The position numbers were made by a program, and so were the translations under genes. A stretch of 64,000 nucleotides of DNA from Aspidiotus rigidus (Eukaryota; Arthropoda; Insecta; Hemiptera; Diaspididae). The stretch covers positions 9,238,001-9,302,000 of the forward strand of contig JAVHKY010000024.1 in NCBI GenBank assembly GCA_035079385.1. Direction: 5' to 3'. The notes under the pieces were generated by a model. That model made no database searches. It had not been told where the DNA came from and saw nothing but the letters and a program-made list of their open reading frames with translations. Shown here piece by piece: positions 11,868-23,045 of the stretch (position 1 is its first letter; every line of letters starts with the position of its first letter).

Positions 11868-14315
11868 TCAAACATTCTTATTGAGGGTGTACACTTTACC
11901 ATTCAAATAGATTTTGGAGGTCAATGAACATTCAAAAAGTTGGTAAACATTCAGATATATAATCTTGTCGTCCGAATTTACAATTTCAAATGAATCATAA
12001 TGATTGCAATAGGTGTAATTCAATGATTTGCAAACAATAATAGCACTGCCATCCGACTCTACCATCAAAATATTAATAACTTCTAGAAGGTTAGTATAAT
12101 TCTCACTAGGATGACTTAGAATACTTCTACCAGGTTTAATCTTATGACCTAAAAATGTGATGAATTTTACATTTTTTACTTTTTTTACATTCCCATCGTC
12201 AAATTCGTGGTTAAAACTTAAACGAGATGGGCCGTATTCAAAAATAGGATAGTTGGTATCATTTTGTAAGAGTCGCAACGAAAATATAAGTTGATTTTTC
12301 CATGCCATAGTTTTACAAATGTTTAAACGACTGGTTGTTGCATTCGCGATTACTTTATATAGATGATGTTTGCTTTCTTGTCTCATAGATGACAATTTTC
12401 CGAGCGGTCCCATTAGGCGCATTATCCGACCGTAATGTATCAAAAAATGATGTTTTGGACGTAGATGCAGTCCTAATTCTTTTATAAGAGACAAGTATTC
12501 AGTAATTAATGTTTCAAGATAGTAAGGAAGTTGAACTGGAAATTGGTAAAGAAAAATAATTTTGGTGATATTTCGAAGTAAAAGAACAGCCTCCCAGTAT
12601 TTATCTTCAGTTGGGACGAGATCGCCTATCATCAATGGGATGTTCATAATTAAGCAGAACATTTCTGATGACGATAAATGTATCTTTTCTTTTTTGTCAG
12701 TGAAACATGGAGGTTTAGACTTTTTGTCGTTGCAATCATACATATGTGCGTTTATTCGGGAGTTCAATTGATCAATGGAAAAATATTTTTCAATGTAGAT
12801 GTAACTATGGAGAATGAAACCAAAATCGTACTTTCCCACTCCTTCTAAGACATCATGCATGACGTCAGCACAAGGGGCATCCATAATATGAAAATTATTA
12901 ACTTCATTGAACACACATTCACCTTTAATTCCAGTTCAACTAACGTCATTCAGAAGAATATTATCTTCATAATTTTGTTTTGTTCTCAGAAAACACTCTC
13001 CTTCACAAAAAACAATTTGGAAATCAGATTTAATAGTTAGACAAAAACGACAAGGAAAATTAGCACTGAAACTCTCTACAAGATTAAACATTGAATGTAC
13101 ACCTAAATTGTCGCCAATAATCAATGCAAGTTTGAAATATACTGTTGAAGTACCATGTTCTAGGTCAAATTGAATACCCGTCGATTCTAAAAAGTTCAGT
13201 TCTTCTACTAGCCTTGTAAAGATAAATTTATCTTCAGTTAATTTTCGGTCGAGTACATTAAACAGGATGACTAAAAAATTGTTTTCCAATTTTGATTGGT
13301 ACTCAATTGGCAGACATGGAATAGAACAATAAACTGCTCCAACTTTGTTTACTCCAGCGTGAGAACCAAGGGGATTGTTCGACTCAAATTCGTCAAAGTA
13401 AATGATGAGAGGTATCACAATTTTATTCTCATATTTTTTCAATATATTCTGCCAATATGAACCTTGAATGAAATTGGAAATGACTCCTGAATTGTTTTGT
13501 TGAGTTAATTGATTCATGTAAAATAAAGTGTGCGATAAAACATTTTTTAATTTAAAAAATCTCTCAAGAGAATCTCTCAAAGGAATAAATTGTGCTTTTA
13601 AAGGTATAGGCACAGCCACAGATATACCATTTTCCTCTTTGTAGTCATATCTTTCGCCAATGTTGAAAGTTTCAGGTTCAACAAAATAACCTTCACGTTT
13701 CAAAAGTGACATCTGAGTGAATTCTGAGGGATATTTATCAAATGAATTTGAAAACAAAGTAAACAAATTCCCAATTTCTTCACAAACATTTTGATGCATT
13801 ATTAATGACTGAAAAGCTTTTCCTTTGAGAATATTCTTTGAAAAAATTTTGATTATATCAAGAACACGTTTTCTCGGAAGATCCGCAAAGCTGTACAGTT
13901 CACAAAACGTAAGTAGGACATAATGTTTCAGTAAAGTCTCAAAAAGTGATTGTTGGTGCAAGTCATGGTCAATTATTGAATTTGTACAAGTAGAATCAAA
14001 CATTTCAACGTCATGTTCGGCGTCGGGCTCCTCAAAAAATTTACCATCGAGCTGACTATTAGAAACTGATACTGGGTTTTTAGAATTGATTTGTGACGAA
14101 TGTTTGTAAAATCTGTGTTTTCTAAATGAATCAATAGAATTGTATCGATACTTGCTGGAGCAGTTATCTTCAAGATGACACTCGAAAAATGTTAAATTAG
14201 GATGCACTAAGCGGATATGTTCTAATAGATCTTTGTTATTTTTGGAGGGCGTAGAACACACAAAGCACTTATTTTCGCTCATAGCACTGAAAAGATCCAC
14301 TATAAGTGACCTCAT
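11868..14315 (-). pseudogene. C2H2-finger transposase-like gene with one in-frame TGA
   Basis: Minus-strand frames 14315-12936 and 12914-11868 lie in the same phase, separated only by a TGA and seven codons, so this is one gene of about 800 codons with a single nonsense codon. The likely start is the ATG at 14282 (MSENKCFVC). The N-terminus has paired Cys/His fingers (CFVCSTP..HIRLVH, then a CHLEDNC..H unit). Further on are conserved blocks shared with the intact relative at 47.3-49.8 kb: NNPLGSHAGVNKVGA, GDNLGVHSMFNL, FPCRFC, DVMHDVLEGVG, LRPKHHFLIHY. From memory, similar 'transposase-like' proteins are common in fish and invertebrates and may be distantly TNP2/CACTA-like; that assignment is tentative. 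Upstream it abuts LINE debris, so any partner gene is missing here. Confidence 0.7.
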
Positions 14316-15890
14316 GCATCTCTCTCAGGAAATAATAGACAGCTTTAATAAAAATGAAATCACTGCACGCGTATTTATTGATGTGCAAAAAGCCTTTGAT
14401 GAAATTGACAGATCAGCAATAATTTTCAAAATTCAAGAATTAATCATCACAGGATAATTATGTGTGTGTATATAACTCCCTAAGAAGTTTTCTCAGTTCA
14501 AGAAGGTTCCATATTATAAAACTTGGCAGCCACCTTTCATCAGGAAAACATAAGAAACCGGTATTCCAGTGGTCAGCCCTCTGCTGTTTGTCCTCACGCT
14601 AGCCTACTAGGCATTTACAAAAATCTTCACAAAAATGTTATATATTTGCTGTTTGCCGACAATTTTGGTGTATACAATTGCAGAAACAACATCTCCAAAC
14701 TGACACAATCATGACTAAGTCTAGTATAGATAGTCTTGTCAAGTGGTACTTGAAACAAAACCTGAAGTTCTCTAGTCTAAAATCTCAAACCATATTCTTC
14801 CCAAATAGAGAAATATCGCCAGGTTCAATCCTACTAGTCAATTTTTCAGCGCTATGTTTTGGTCTATCAGCGCCTAACTAGAAAATTTCATATTGATAGG
14901 TAGCATGAAATAAAGTTCTCTTAATAGAATGAGTCTGCTTAAAAGCATCAGCAAAACAAAAAAAGGTGGGGCATCGACCAAAAATTACTACTTAGGTTGT
15001 ATCACATCTTCATTGGGGAAAAAAAAAAAATTGGAACAAAGCCAACCAACTGAAAAGTTGAACTCAATTTAGAATGAAACACTTTGCATTTACTCCAGTG
15101 CATTTTGTAGAAGCCCTATCATCTACCTATGTGCAGATACTAATGAACTGATTCTCGCGTAGCATAGGGGCTTCAACACGGGCATGTATTATGTCTTGTT
15201 TCAGATGGGCAATCAAATATCAACTACTCCACTTACTCTATAAAAGATGTCAATATGACTTTCATTGGAACAAGATGTCGCAATTTCCTTAGCAGCTACA
15301 AAATTGTTCTTCCTATCTTCGATCACAAAACAAAACCGGGACTCATAAAACGACATATCGTCTCCCAAATTTGGATAAAAACTCAAAAAGAATAGACTCA
15401 AACTAGTTTAGAGCAGACTTGAACACTCAAACCAGACATACTCCTTAACGTTGGGATGTAAAAAGCCTAGAAAACAGAAGAGACAAAGTAGTACTTGCTC
15501 GGAATTAAATAGGCCATACAAATATTACTCATATTTCACAAGTGCGACACTTTCACTCTGTGATAATTGCCCTAATACAAGACTGACCACCTCATCAACA
15601 ACTGCTCTACCTATCACAATCCTGGACAGAAGACTCATGAAAGTCCAACAACCAAGGTCAAAAAGGGGATTCAATGGAATTAACACCGCTCTTCTAAATT
15701 TTATTGAAGAAACCGCTTTCTATATTCTAATCTAATTAAATTAACATTACTCTTAGCTTGTATAGTAATATCTACAAAATTATGTTCATTGTAATAATTC
15801 AGGTCATTGTCTCTCAATAACTGTGAAATGCTAATAATTGTAAGGTTGATGCACCTTTAAATAAAACTGATAATCAATCAATCACTATCT
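14310..15890 (+). pseudogene. Decayed Jockey-like LINE reverse transcriptase
   Basis: At 14,320-14,457 the frame reads ARVFIDVQKAFDEIDR, matching the catalytic A block (F-[IL]-D-x-x-[KR]-A-F-D) of LINE RTs. Near 14,640-14,700 another frame gives IYLLFADNFGVYNC, the degenerate equivalent of the F-A-D-D block with the second Asp replaced by Asn. Later fragments (LDSLVKWYLKQNLKFSS-like, and CDNCPNTRLTT near 15,560) follow the expected order. Frames are broken many times. The 3' end probably lies near 15,870 with an ATCA-repeat tail. Confidence 0.65.
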
Positions 15891-16112
15891 TTTTACAGTA
15901 TAGAGAGTTGTCTTCATCAGAAATAAGGTGACGATTTTCGTCGAAATAATATTATTTTGTTCATTTCTGGTGTATATGTAAGTTAGATCATAGTGTTCAA
16001 ATCTTTTCAAAGAATAAGAAATAAGTTGACGATTTTCGTCAAAAGATAAGAAATGAGGTGACAATTTTCGTCAAAATAAAATTAGTTCATTTCAAATATA
16101 TATTTATATAAG

Positions 16113-16889
16113 TCAGGATCTTCCCACTACCACGAAAGCAGAGGTTGGCCAGCCTCCACTAACGATTTGTGAGTCAGACCTTGATACTGGTTCATATTCA
16201 TTACGCTCGCTTGTTTCTCTATCTGACCTAGCTTCCAACATCGGGATACCATGGTTGCTCAGACGCCCGTCAGGTTCACCATGGTGCTGTGGTACCTCTC
16301 TAGTCCGGCCGCGCTTGACACCTGCAGCCCGGCCGCGCTCGTCACCGACTGTACCACCAAACTCATGAGACATCAGGTCTCCATTCAACTCACGAGACAT
16401 CAGGTCTCCATTCAACTCACGAGACATCAGGTCTCCATTCAGTTCACGAGACATCAGGTCTCTATTCAATTCACGAGACATCAGGTCTCTATTCAATTCG
16501 TCAATAAAATCCCTATTCTGTGAGCTCGAGCTCACAGCCTGCGCTGCCACAGGTTTTCGCTTTACAGCCTGTCCTTTGACTTCTGCTTCATAAGCTCGAG
16601 ACTTCCCGCTACATAGGCTTAGCGGCTCAGCAGTGCGTCCACCACGTCGCCCTCCTTGCCTGTCACTAGAAGTCGGAAGTTTGGCCGTTGCGATAGCCAC
16701 TCCAGACGGCGAATGAACCTCAGCTTCATTTTCTGTTATTACGAGTATCTTATTCATCATAGAAATATCGTTATTAGGTACAGAAGTATCTAAATTACTT
16801 TTCATAGATCTAATGGTAAGTGAATACTGACGATTGAGATGCATTGTTTTTGAAATATGATGGATAGTATCCTCATAGGTACGAGCCAT
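16113..16889 (-). CDS. Hypothetical 258-residue ORF with 9-residue repeats
   Basis: An open frame on the minus strand from ATG 16889, starting only 6 bp outside the Penelope element. The first 75 residues are unremarkable and a polar Lys/Arg-rich middle follows. Then come five copies of a nine-residue repeat (RELNGDLMS type) and a charged C-terminus (SDRETSERNEYEP). There is no recognisable domain. It lies inside the CGATTTTCG motif cluster. The frame may be a gag-like piece of an older element or the 3' part of a gene cut by the Penelope insertion. The long unbroken length is the main support, and part of it comes from the in-phase minisatellite. Confidence 0.35.
   Translation of the reverse strand: MARTYEDTIHHISKTMHLNRQYSLTIRSMKSNLDTSVPNNDISMMNKILVITENEAEVHSPSGVAIATAKLPTSSDRQGGRRGGRTAEPLSLCSGKSRAYEAEVKGQAVKRKPVAAQAVSSSSQNRDFIDELNRDLMSRELNRDLMSRELNGDLMSRELNGDLMSRELNGDLMSHEFGGTVGDERGRAAGVKRGRTREVPQHHGEPDGRLSNHGIPMLEARSDRETSERNEYEPVSRSDSQIVSGGWPTSAFVVVGRS
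16361..16499. repeat. 27-bp minisatellite, five units
   Basis: Units start at 16361, 16388, 16415, 16442 and 16469, each containing GAGACATCAGGTCTC, itself nearly palindromic. The unit is a multiple of three, so the minus frame stays open and encodes the nine-residue repeat. Confidence 0.9.
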
Positions 16890-16894
16890 ACTGA

Positions 16895-18895
16895 TTAGAA
16901 TGAAGAAGACGATACTAAGGCACGTAACAAATATTTAATCAAGTTCATACGCGACCGGTTTCGAGCACGCTGCGGTGTTCATCGACAGGCGTCGGACAGA
17001 AAACTAACCAAAGAAACCGGTATAAAGGTGAAAGAATGATGAGACAACATTAATTGGAGTTGAAATGAAAAATGAAGATGGGGAGGGAGGGTTAAAGGTG
17101 AATCACTACAATCAAATAAACGGGTATCACGAATCATTAAGTAAATATAACCAGAAACTAAAATGAGAAAGGAGGGGAAAAAACAAAGGAACGAGAGGGA
17201 GAAATAGTCGAAAAATAAACGAAACAGCATAATTATAAACAAAACCAAAACTGAAATGAAATAAACAGAGGTAAAATATGGAGGTCTAAAAATCGGGTAA
17301 ATAATTAATAAAATAAATAAATAAATAAAATAATAATAATAAATAAAATAACTGAATGTGTCAATTATTAGTGAAGTTGTAAAAATGACGAACAATGGGA
17401 GACACAAAAGTGGCGGAGAGATCGTTCAATAGCGAGACCGATTGGCGAGTGGAGGCAACGGTTTCTACTTCTTCAAGCTTGTTCATGAGAGCCCCTTTTG
17501 AGCACTTTCTAATGATTTTGGTCGTGACGGATGAGAAAGGGAAAATCAACGACTTTCATCCTTCCATGTCCTTCTCTTTGGAGATTGGAGGTGAGTGCCT
17601 AAATTTCCTAGATCTCACGCTACAGCTAAAATCTAATTCTGTGGAAATGAGTCTCGAATTTGGCATCTACAGGAAAAATACCTACACTGGCGTTTCCATA
17701 CCCAATCAGTCCTTGCACCCACAACGCCACAAACATGCAGTTATAAACTATAATATCTACCGTCTACTCCATCTTCCTCTGACCGAGAGAGCTAAACAGA
17801 TTGAAATAACGAACATCCAACACATAGCCAACCTTAACGGTCTGCATCTTGATGTTAACGCTATGGTTAGAAAAAAGACACTTCACTTACTCCTTCAAGA
17901 GTCTTCCTCTAATGAAATCCCCCCCCAAAATAAGACGAAAACCAAATGGATGAAACTCCCTTATTTAGGTAAATCATCTCTCAAAATCGAGAGGGAGCTC
18001 AAAAAATACGGCTATAAGGTTGGATTCTATCCATATCTCACAATTGGCCACCTTTTCAACGCCAAAGATCCTATACCATCGCTGAAACATTCAGGAATTT
18101 ATCGTCTTCAATGTGGTAACTGTGATTCCATCTATATTGGCCAAACAGGGAGAGCGTTAACAACACGACTTTCGGAGCACCGCACCGCATACAATTCCAA
18201 CAAACCAAAAGATTCAGCCATGGCTGCTCACTGTTTGGAAAGCAACCACCCTTTCTCATCCGTCACGACCAAAATCATTAGAAAGTGCTCAAAAGGGGCT
18301 CTCATGAACAAGCTTGAAGAAGTAGAAACCGTTGCCTCCACTCGCCAATCGGTCTCGCTATTGAACGATCTCTCCGCCACTTTTGTGTCTCCCATTGTTC
18401 GTCATTTTTACAACTTCACTAATAATTGACACATTCAGTTATTTTATTTATTATTATTATTTTATTTATTTATTTATTTTATTAATTATTTACCCGATTT
18501 TTAGACCTCCATATTTTACCTCTGTTTATTTCATTTCAGTTTTGGTTTTGTTTATAATTATGCTGTTTCGTTTATTTTTCGACTATTTCTCCCTCTCGTT
18601 CCTTTGTTTTTTCCCCTCCTTTCTCATTTTAGTTTCTGGTTATATTTACTTAATGATTCGTGATACCCGTTTATTTGATTGTAGTGATTCACCTTTAACC
18701 CTCCCTCCCCATCTTCATTTTTCATTTCAACTCCAATTAATGTTGTCTCATCATTCTTTCACCTTTATACCGGTTTCTTTGGTTAGTTTTCTGTCCGACG
18801 CCTGTCGATGAACACCGCAGCGTGCTCGAAACCGGTCGCGTATGAACTTGATTAAATATTTGTTACGTGCCTTAGTATCGTCTTCTTCATTCTAA
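16895..18895 (+). mobile_element. Penelope-like element with 647-bp inverted arms
   Basis: Left arm 16895-17541 and right arm 18249-18895 are inverted complements. The paired end coordinates give the same sum (35,790) at both ends, so there is no net indel. Frames inside the arms translate identically over 142 residues, pointing to a recent insertion. The 707-bp centre plus right arm carries the 3' part of a Penelope RT and a GIY-YIG domain on the plus strand. Partial inverted 5'-truncated copies are a known outcome of Penelope insertion. I saw no clear target-site duplication. Confidence 0.85.
17542..18429 (+). CDS. Penelope RT 3' part plus GIY-YIG endonuclease
   Basis: The open frame runs from 17395, but its first ~50 codons are the antisense of the right arm, so true Penelope coding starts near 17,542. 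It reads FLDLTLQL, then FGIYRKNTYTG with HPQRHKHAVINY, typical of the RT C-terminal part. Next comes a KTKWMKLPYLG linker, then GIYRLQC and IYIGQTGRALTTR, which are the GIY and YIG strands and the catalytic Arg region of a GIY-YIG nuclease. It ends SPIVRHFYNFTNN and TGA. The catalytic RT core (YxDD) is absent, so this copy is 5'-truncated and not autonomous. The endonuclease would nick target DNA for retrotransposition in an intact element. Confidence 0.85.
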   Translation, partial: KINDFHPSMSFSLEIGGECLNFLDLTLQLKSNSVEMSLEFGIYRKNTYTGVSIPNQSLHPQRHKHAVINYNIYRLLHLPLTERAKQIEITNIQHIANLNGLHLDVNAMVRKKTLHLLLQESSSNEIPPQNKTKTKWMKLPYLGKSSLKIERELKKYGYKVGFYPYLTIGHLFNAKDPIPSLKHSGIYRLQCGNCDSIYIGQTGRALTTRLSEHRTAYNSNKPKDSAMAAHCLESNHPFSSVTTKIIRKCSKGALMNKLEEVETVASTRQSVSLLNDLSATFVSPIVRHFYNFTNN

Positions 18896-19500
18896 AAAGT
18901 TTTTGAAATATACTAGAGAGATTATGTACTTTCAAGAATTATGAAATTAAATCGCGATTTTCGCGTGCTCTATCTTGTAGACGATAATTTTTCAAAAGCT
19001 TTATACTTTTTTTTAATTCAAGTCGCGATATTCGCATAAGAAAGAGAGACCAAAAGACAGTACTATTTCTCTTTACCGCGATTTTCACAAGTAAAAGAAC
19101 AGAAAAAAAGAAAAATGTCTCGGTATAATAATTATAATAGTTGACGATTTTCGTCTTAGCGATATTCGCGTGAGAGAGAGAAAAAAAGAGCTGTTCTATT
19201 TACCGCGACTTTCGCAAGTAAAAGAACAGAAAGAGAAATAAAATGTATAGGTATAATAATTATAATAGTTGACGATTTTCGTCGTAGCGATTTTCGCATT
19301 CTACTTACGCTTTTCTACACCAAATAATCACTGACGACAAGAAAAGAGAAGGAAGAAAAGAAAATTGAAAGAAAAGAAGGCGCGATCAACGTACGTTCGA
19401 AGATTATCGATCACTTCACTGTATGTTTGACACGTATAAAACTTCAAAAAGATGACAAAAGATCGGCGAGAGAGAAAAAAAAAAAAAATTTATAATATTT
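18896..19500. other. Non-coding motif-rich stretch
   Basis: It holds palindromic CGATTTTCG sites and a degenerate tandem pair but no credible gene. GAAAAGAG-type purine tracts lie near 19,340-19,390. Confidence 0.5.
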
Positions 19501-20342
19501 TAACCCGCGACGGTTTTCCGGCCGAACAGAAGAGGATTTGCGGGGAAATATCCCACTCCTGATTTGTTTTGAACTCGAAGAACGAAAAATCGAGAAAGGT
19601 CAAAATCAGTACTTTTAATTACGAAAACGACAAATACAACCGAATAACAGCGCGATGGCGGACGCCTCTGAAGAAAGGAAACCTGTCTTACACGGAGGGA
19701 ACAGCGATTTTCGCTGTCGGGGCCAAACGATTTTCGTCCGGGCGACTTTTGCAAAGGGGAAGCAGCGATTTTCGTGCAGAAAGAGAAAGAGCGATTTTCG
19801 CAGAGGGAGAGAGAGCGATTTTCGCAGAGGGAGAGAGAGCGATTTTCGCAGAGAGGCAACTTCAACCGTAAACGATTTTCGTAAAGAGAGAAGTGACCTG
19901 CAGTATGCCGTGCACCTGCTTTTATAGGCTAAACTTTACAGTTTTGATTTGGTGGCCAGTAAAGTCTTACATCTTAGGTATTTGATGGCCAGTGAGTGAT
20001 ATATAACAAATATTCATAATATCATCTTAAGCTACTGCATCTACTTGGTAGCCAGTGATATTCGTAACAGGAGGTGATTTTTAGAAATGCTCTCTCTCGA
20101 ATTAACGTAACCTACGAGTGCCTCAAATCGTTATGAATGGAGTTAGACAAAATTCACCGAAGTCTGGATCGTACTAAAATTTTTTTTTTCTCTCTTCTCT
20201 CTTAGATAACTTTTTTTAATTTTCGAATTCTTTTTTTTTTCGCAGGACAAATAAGTAGGACTAATGTATTAGATTTAAGCAACGAATGTTAACATCACCA
20301 GCACAAAGCTCGTTCCCTTCTGGTCCGGAAAAAGTTATACTT

Positions 20343-20381
<39 letters not shown>

Positions 20382-22100
20382 ATACGGAATTGAGCGAAAG
20401 ATACCATGAGCAAAGTGTTTGACGATGTAGAAGCAGATAATGATGCCTTGACCATGCTTTCAGTGAGAACCTGCGACATTGAGGATTTTCGTGACCGTTA
20501 TCAAAGATTGATACCTCGTCATCAGCAAGATTATGCAAGAAATAGTATACGCGGAATTAAGCTACCGTACGCCGGAGGAAGACGTAAGTTTTTGACCATT
20601 TTCTTCTTCTCGTTGTCGGAGTTTTGTATCGTCACCTGCGTTCGCTGAAGCGGAATTTTTATTCGTGCGCGTATCCGACGTATCCGACTTGTTATATAAC
20701 TTATCACGGCGTTGGCCGGTAGATTGAAACCTAAAGATAGTGAAAGGAGAATTCTTGATCAGTCGAAAATATTGTCCGCTCGTACGTACCCACATTCAAA
20801 TAGGGAAACCACTCAAATGGTAAAAATAGGTCGAATAAAATAGTTGGTGGCCTCAATGAGGAGATTGATAATGAATTTATTGTGGGTGATCTCAGGTTAA
20901 GGGCAGGAGTGCTCGACAAAAGCTCACCACAAAGATGGAGTTCATCGATCTTGTAAATAAGTACGAACGTTATCAGGAACAAAATTCTAGAACACGAGTA
21001 GTTGATAGGTCGATACAGCCGGTAATCGGAAATAGATCTACAAGAAAGGTAACCCCTGCAACGAAAATTCAGAATATTGTTGATGAGGTAGGAGGGGGGC
21101 GAGTGGACGAAAAAAAAAAAAAAAAAAAAAAAAAGATGATTCCAAATGTAATAAGTCCGGGAGTTATTCTCCCAAAAAGAACGGGTCTTCCGAAATCTAG
21201 GGCAGTAACGACTCTTGAAGACAGGAAAACGTATTGGATAATATTGTCAAAACGCTGGTTATCAATTATTGTCAATCTAAAACTAGGATAGATGAGTTGA
21301 GTGTGCTACCACCTGGCCCTGCCCAACGGATGCTCGCGAACATTAAAAATATGGCCCAAGCTGCGAAGTAGGTCAAGGCCCTTAATAAACAGGTATGTCG
21401 TAGATGTACAACCTTGATTCATGACACGCCCCTGTTGCAAACAAACCTGGGAATAGAAAACAACTGGTTGTTAAGAGCAACACCTTCGTGTTTAATCCTG
21501 ATATGACTTATCCAGGAGGATCTCACACTTTAGAAGTACCCGTAAGAAATTACCCTATTAAAAGACGCGTAGACAAGAAACAGAGTTCTCAAAGTTCTAT
21601 AATAGAAAAAAAAAAAAAAAAAACGACTTCTTCCTGAAACAGGTTGATCACGGTATAGAAAAAATTATCGAGGATATGGACGGCGAATCGGCTATGGGGA
21701 TCCGTGCACAGATCGGAGAAACAGAAGTTATAGCAAAATTTGATTCGGGTAGTGGCCTGATAATAAGTAAAGGAAGCCTATTCGATGAAATTTGCCGAGA
21801 ATCGGAGAAAATTGGGAGTATTGTCATGCAAAAGTTCCCCGCCTGGTTTCGTTTTAGGACTGGGAATGGAAATCTATTCACGGTAAGAGGCTATGTTGGG
21901 ATTACTGGCTCTTTGAGGGGTAAGGTAAGACCAAATATGGTTCAGATGGATTTGAAGTTCATGACTGCTGAAAACCCTGCCCCAAACTGTTTGATTGGGG
22001 TTGATGATGCTGCTTATAGCAATATTATAGAATCACTCCAAGAATAAGCTCTCATAGTTTTGTTAAGAAGTAGTCGCCCAAAGGCGATAGCTCTCTTTTG
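19500..22100 (+). pseudogene. Decayed retroelement-like segment
   Basis: From about 19,690 the motif cluster leads into a segment where coding-like frames alternate on the plus strand. Examples are ATG 20406 (MSKVFDDVEADNDAL, ending near a GTAAGT at 20,584), 20,935-21,105 (MEFIDLVNKYERYQEQ) and a frame with ELSVLPPGPAQRMLANI near 21,300. Long A tracts at 20,344-20,379, about 21,109-21,134 and about 21,606-21,622 separate the pieces. Three TTGGTGGCCAGTGA-like repeats lie at 19,950-20,055. A retropepsin-like ORF follows at 21,676. No RT is visible and no LTR pair was found, so the class is uncertain. Confidence 0.4.
21676..22047 (+). CDS. Retropepsin-like aspartic protease ORF
   Basis: The frame is open from just after the A tract at 21,622, with the first ATG at 21,676 and stop at 22,047. 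The motif VIAKFDSGSGLIISKGSLF fits a retroviral-type active site (hydrophobic-D-[ST]-G-x), followed about 70 residues later by NCLIGVDDA, the usual I/L-G-x-D element of retropepsins. The length (about 124 residues from ATG) is right for one protease monomer. Active enzymes of this type dimerise and cut Gag-Pol polyproteins. The lack of a neighbouring RT is odd, so this may be a remnant or part of an unusual element. Confidence 0.55.
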   Translation: MDGESAMGIRAQIGETEVIAKFDSGSGLIISKGSLFDEICRESEKIGSIVMQKFPAWFRFRTGNGNLFTVRGYVGITGSLRGKVRPNMVQMDLKFMTAENPAPNCLIGVDDAAYSNIIESLQE

Positions 22101-22651
22101 CAAGGTAAGGAGGACCCTGATACCGTCATTCGGAGATTGGCTAGAGTCTTTTGGGAAATTCCTATTAATAAAGCCGAATCCGGAGAAGATGGGGGAAATT
22201 TTGAGCCCTAGGGATTTGAGTTTTTTTTTTCTCATAGAAGCACTGTTCATTTTGTAGAACAGGTATTCCAATGTGCGGACTTAGCAATGATATCAACAGA
22301 TTGACCAGATGTTCGTAAAACACTATCCCTAATTGATTTATGGAAAGGAGCCTTCATTTGTAAAAGAATAGGTAATCTAGGGGACGAGTAACGGAAGCAA
22401 GGTGGGTTCGAGTTAGTAAATAGGAAGCTAGAACAAATAATAATACTGGCCAACTCTACACAGTCATACACGCGTTACAAGGACAGGGCAGCTAGGGGTC
22501 ACTAAGGTGGAAACTCATGCAGACTCGCAGATAATCGTGCCTATAAGAGTAAAATAAAATCAGTAACTGTCAGTTTTATTTATCTGAAGCGGCGTCAGCT
22601 CCTCTGTAGGAGGTAATGATCACAAAAGCACGTGGGCAAAAGAAAAAAAAA

Positions 22652-22683
<32 letters not shown>

Positions 22684-23045
22684 TATAATGATAACGGATT
22701 TCGTTTGCCAATAGACTTGTTGAAAGCTTAAGTGGCATTAACTATCTCCCCATTAAAGTTTCTGCCTCACTCGGTTGACCCAACTGGGAATCCCTCTGTG
22801 AAGAGGATTTTTCCTTCGAAGGTACTCGTCACCTAATCGACATCCGGTCATACTTTTGTCTGTTGTAGATGGCAAGCTTCATCAATAGCCGACCCGCGGG
22901 AATGGGGACGGAGCAAAAGTTTATGTGGTCTCCAATCTATGCCACATGCCTCAGAGGGCATGTTCATCGATTAAATAAACCAGCCGCTATGGAATAGAGC
23001 AAGCTATCTGCTAGCGGAGGAGGGGTCACAATAACGACTCCTAAG
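22100..23045 (+). other. Broken coding-like stretch before the orphan ORF
   Basis: Short frames such as KRIGNLGDE and QGGFELVNRKLEQI suggest decayed coding sequence, but I recognise no domain. An (AAT)n tract lies near 22,660-22,685. Confidence 0.3.

Larger units (their letters stand above)
15930..19885. repeat. Cluster of palindromic CGATTTTCG-type motifs
   Basis: Short sites of the form GACGATTTTCGTC or GCGATTTTCGC recur at 15930, 16028, 16060 (one mismatch), 18953 (CGCGATTTTCGCG), 19024, 19076, 19143, 19159, 19203, 19270, 19287, 19700, 19728, 19768, three times in 19,790-19,852, and 19870. Each is an inverted repeat around a TTT or TAT centre. The Penelope element at 16,895-18,895 interrupts the cluster. 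A partly tandem block of about 120 bp (19,070-19,170 and 19,193-19,297) carries two sites each. The function is unknown; the pattern would suit a sequence-specific DNA-binding factor. Confidence 0.75.

Noticed and set aside
17395..17541. First ~50 codons of the plus-strand Penelope ORF
   Set aside because: Antisense of the inverted arm; a fortuitous extension of the frame.
16979..17549. Minus-strand frames of 142 and 62 residues in the left arm of the Penelope element
   Set aside because: They are the inverted copy of the plus-strand 3' part at 18.25-18.81 kb, not separate genes.
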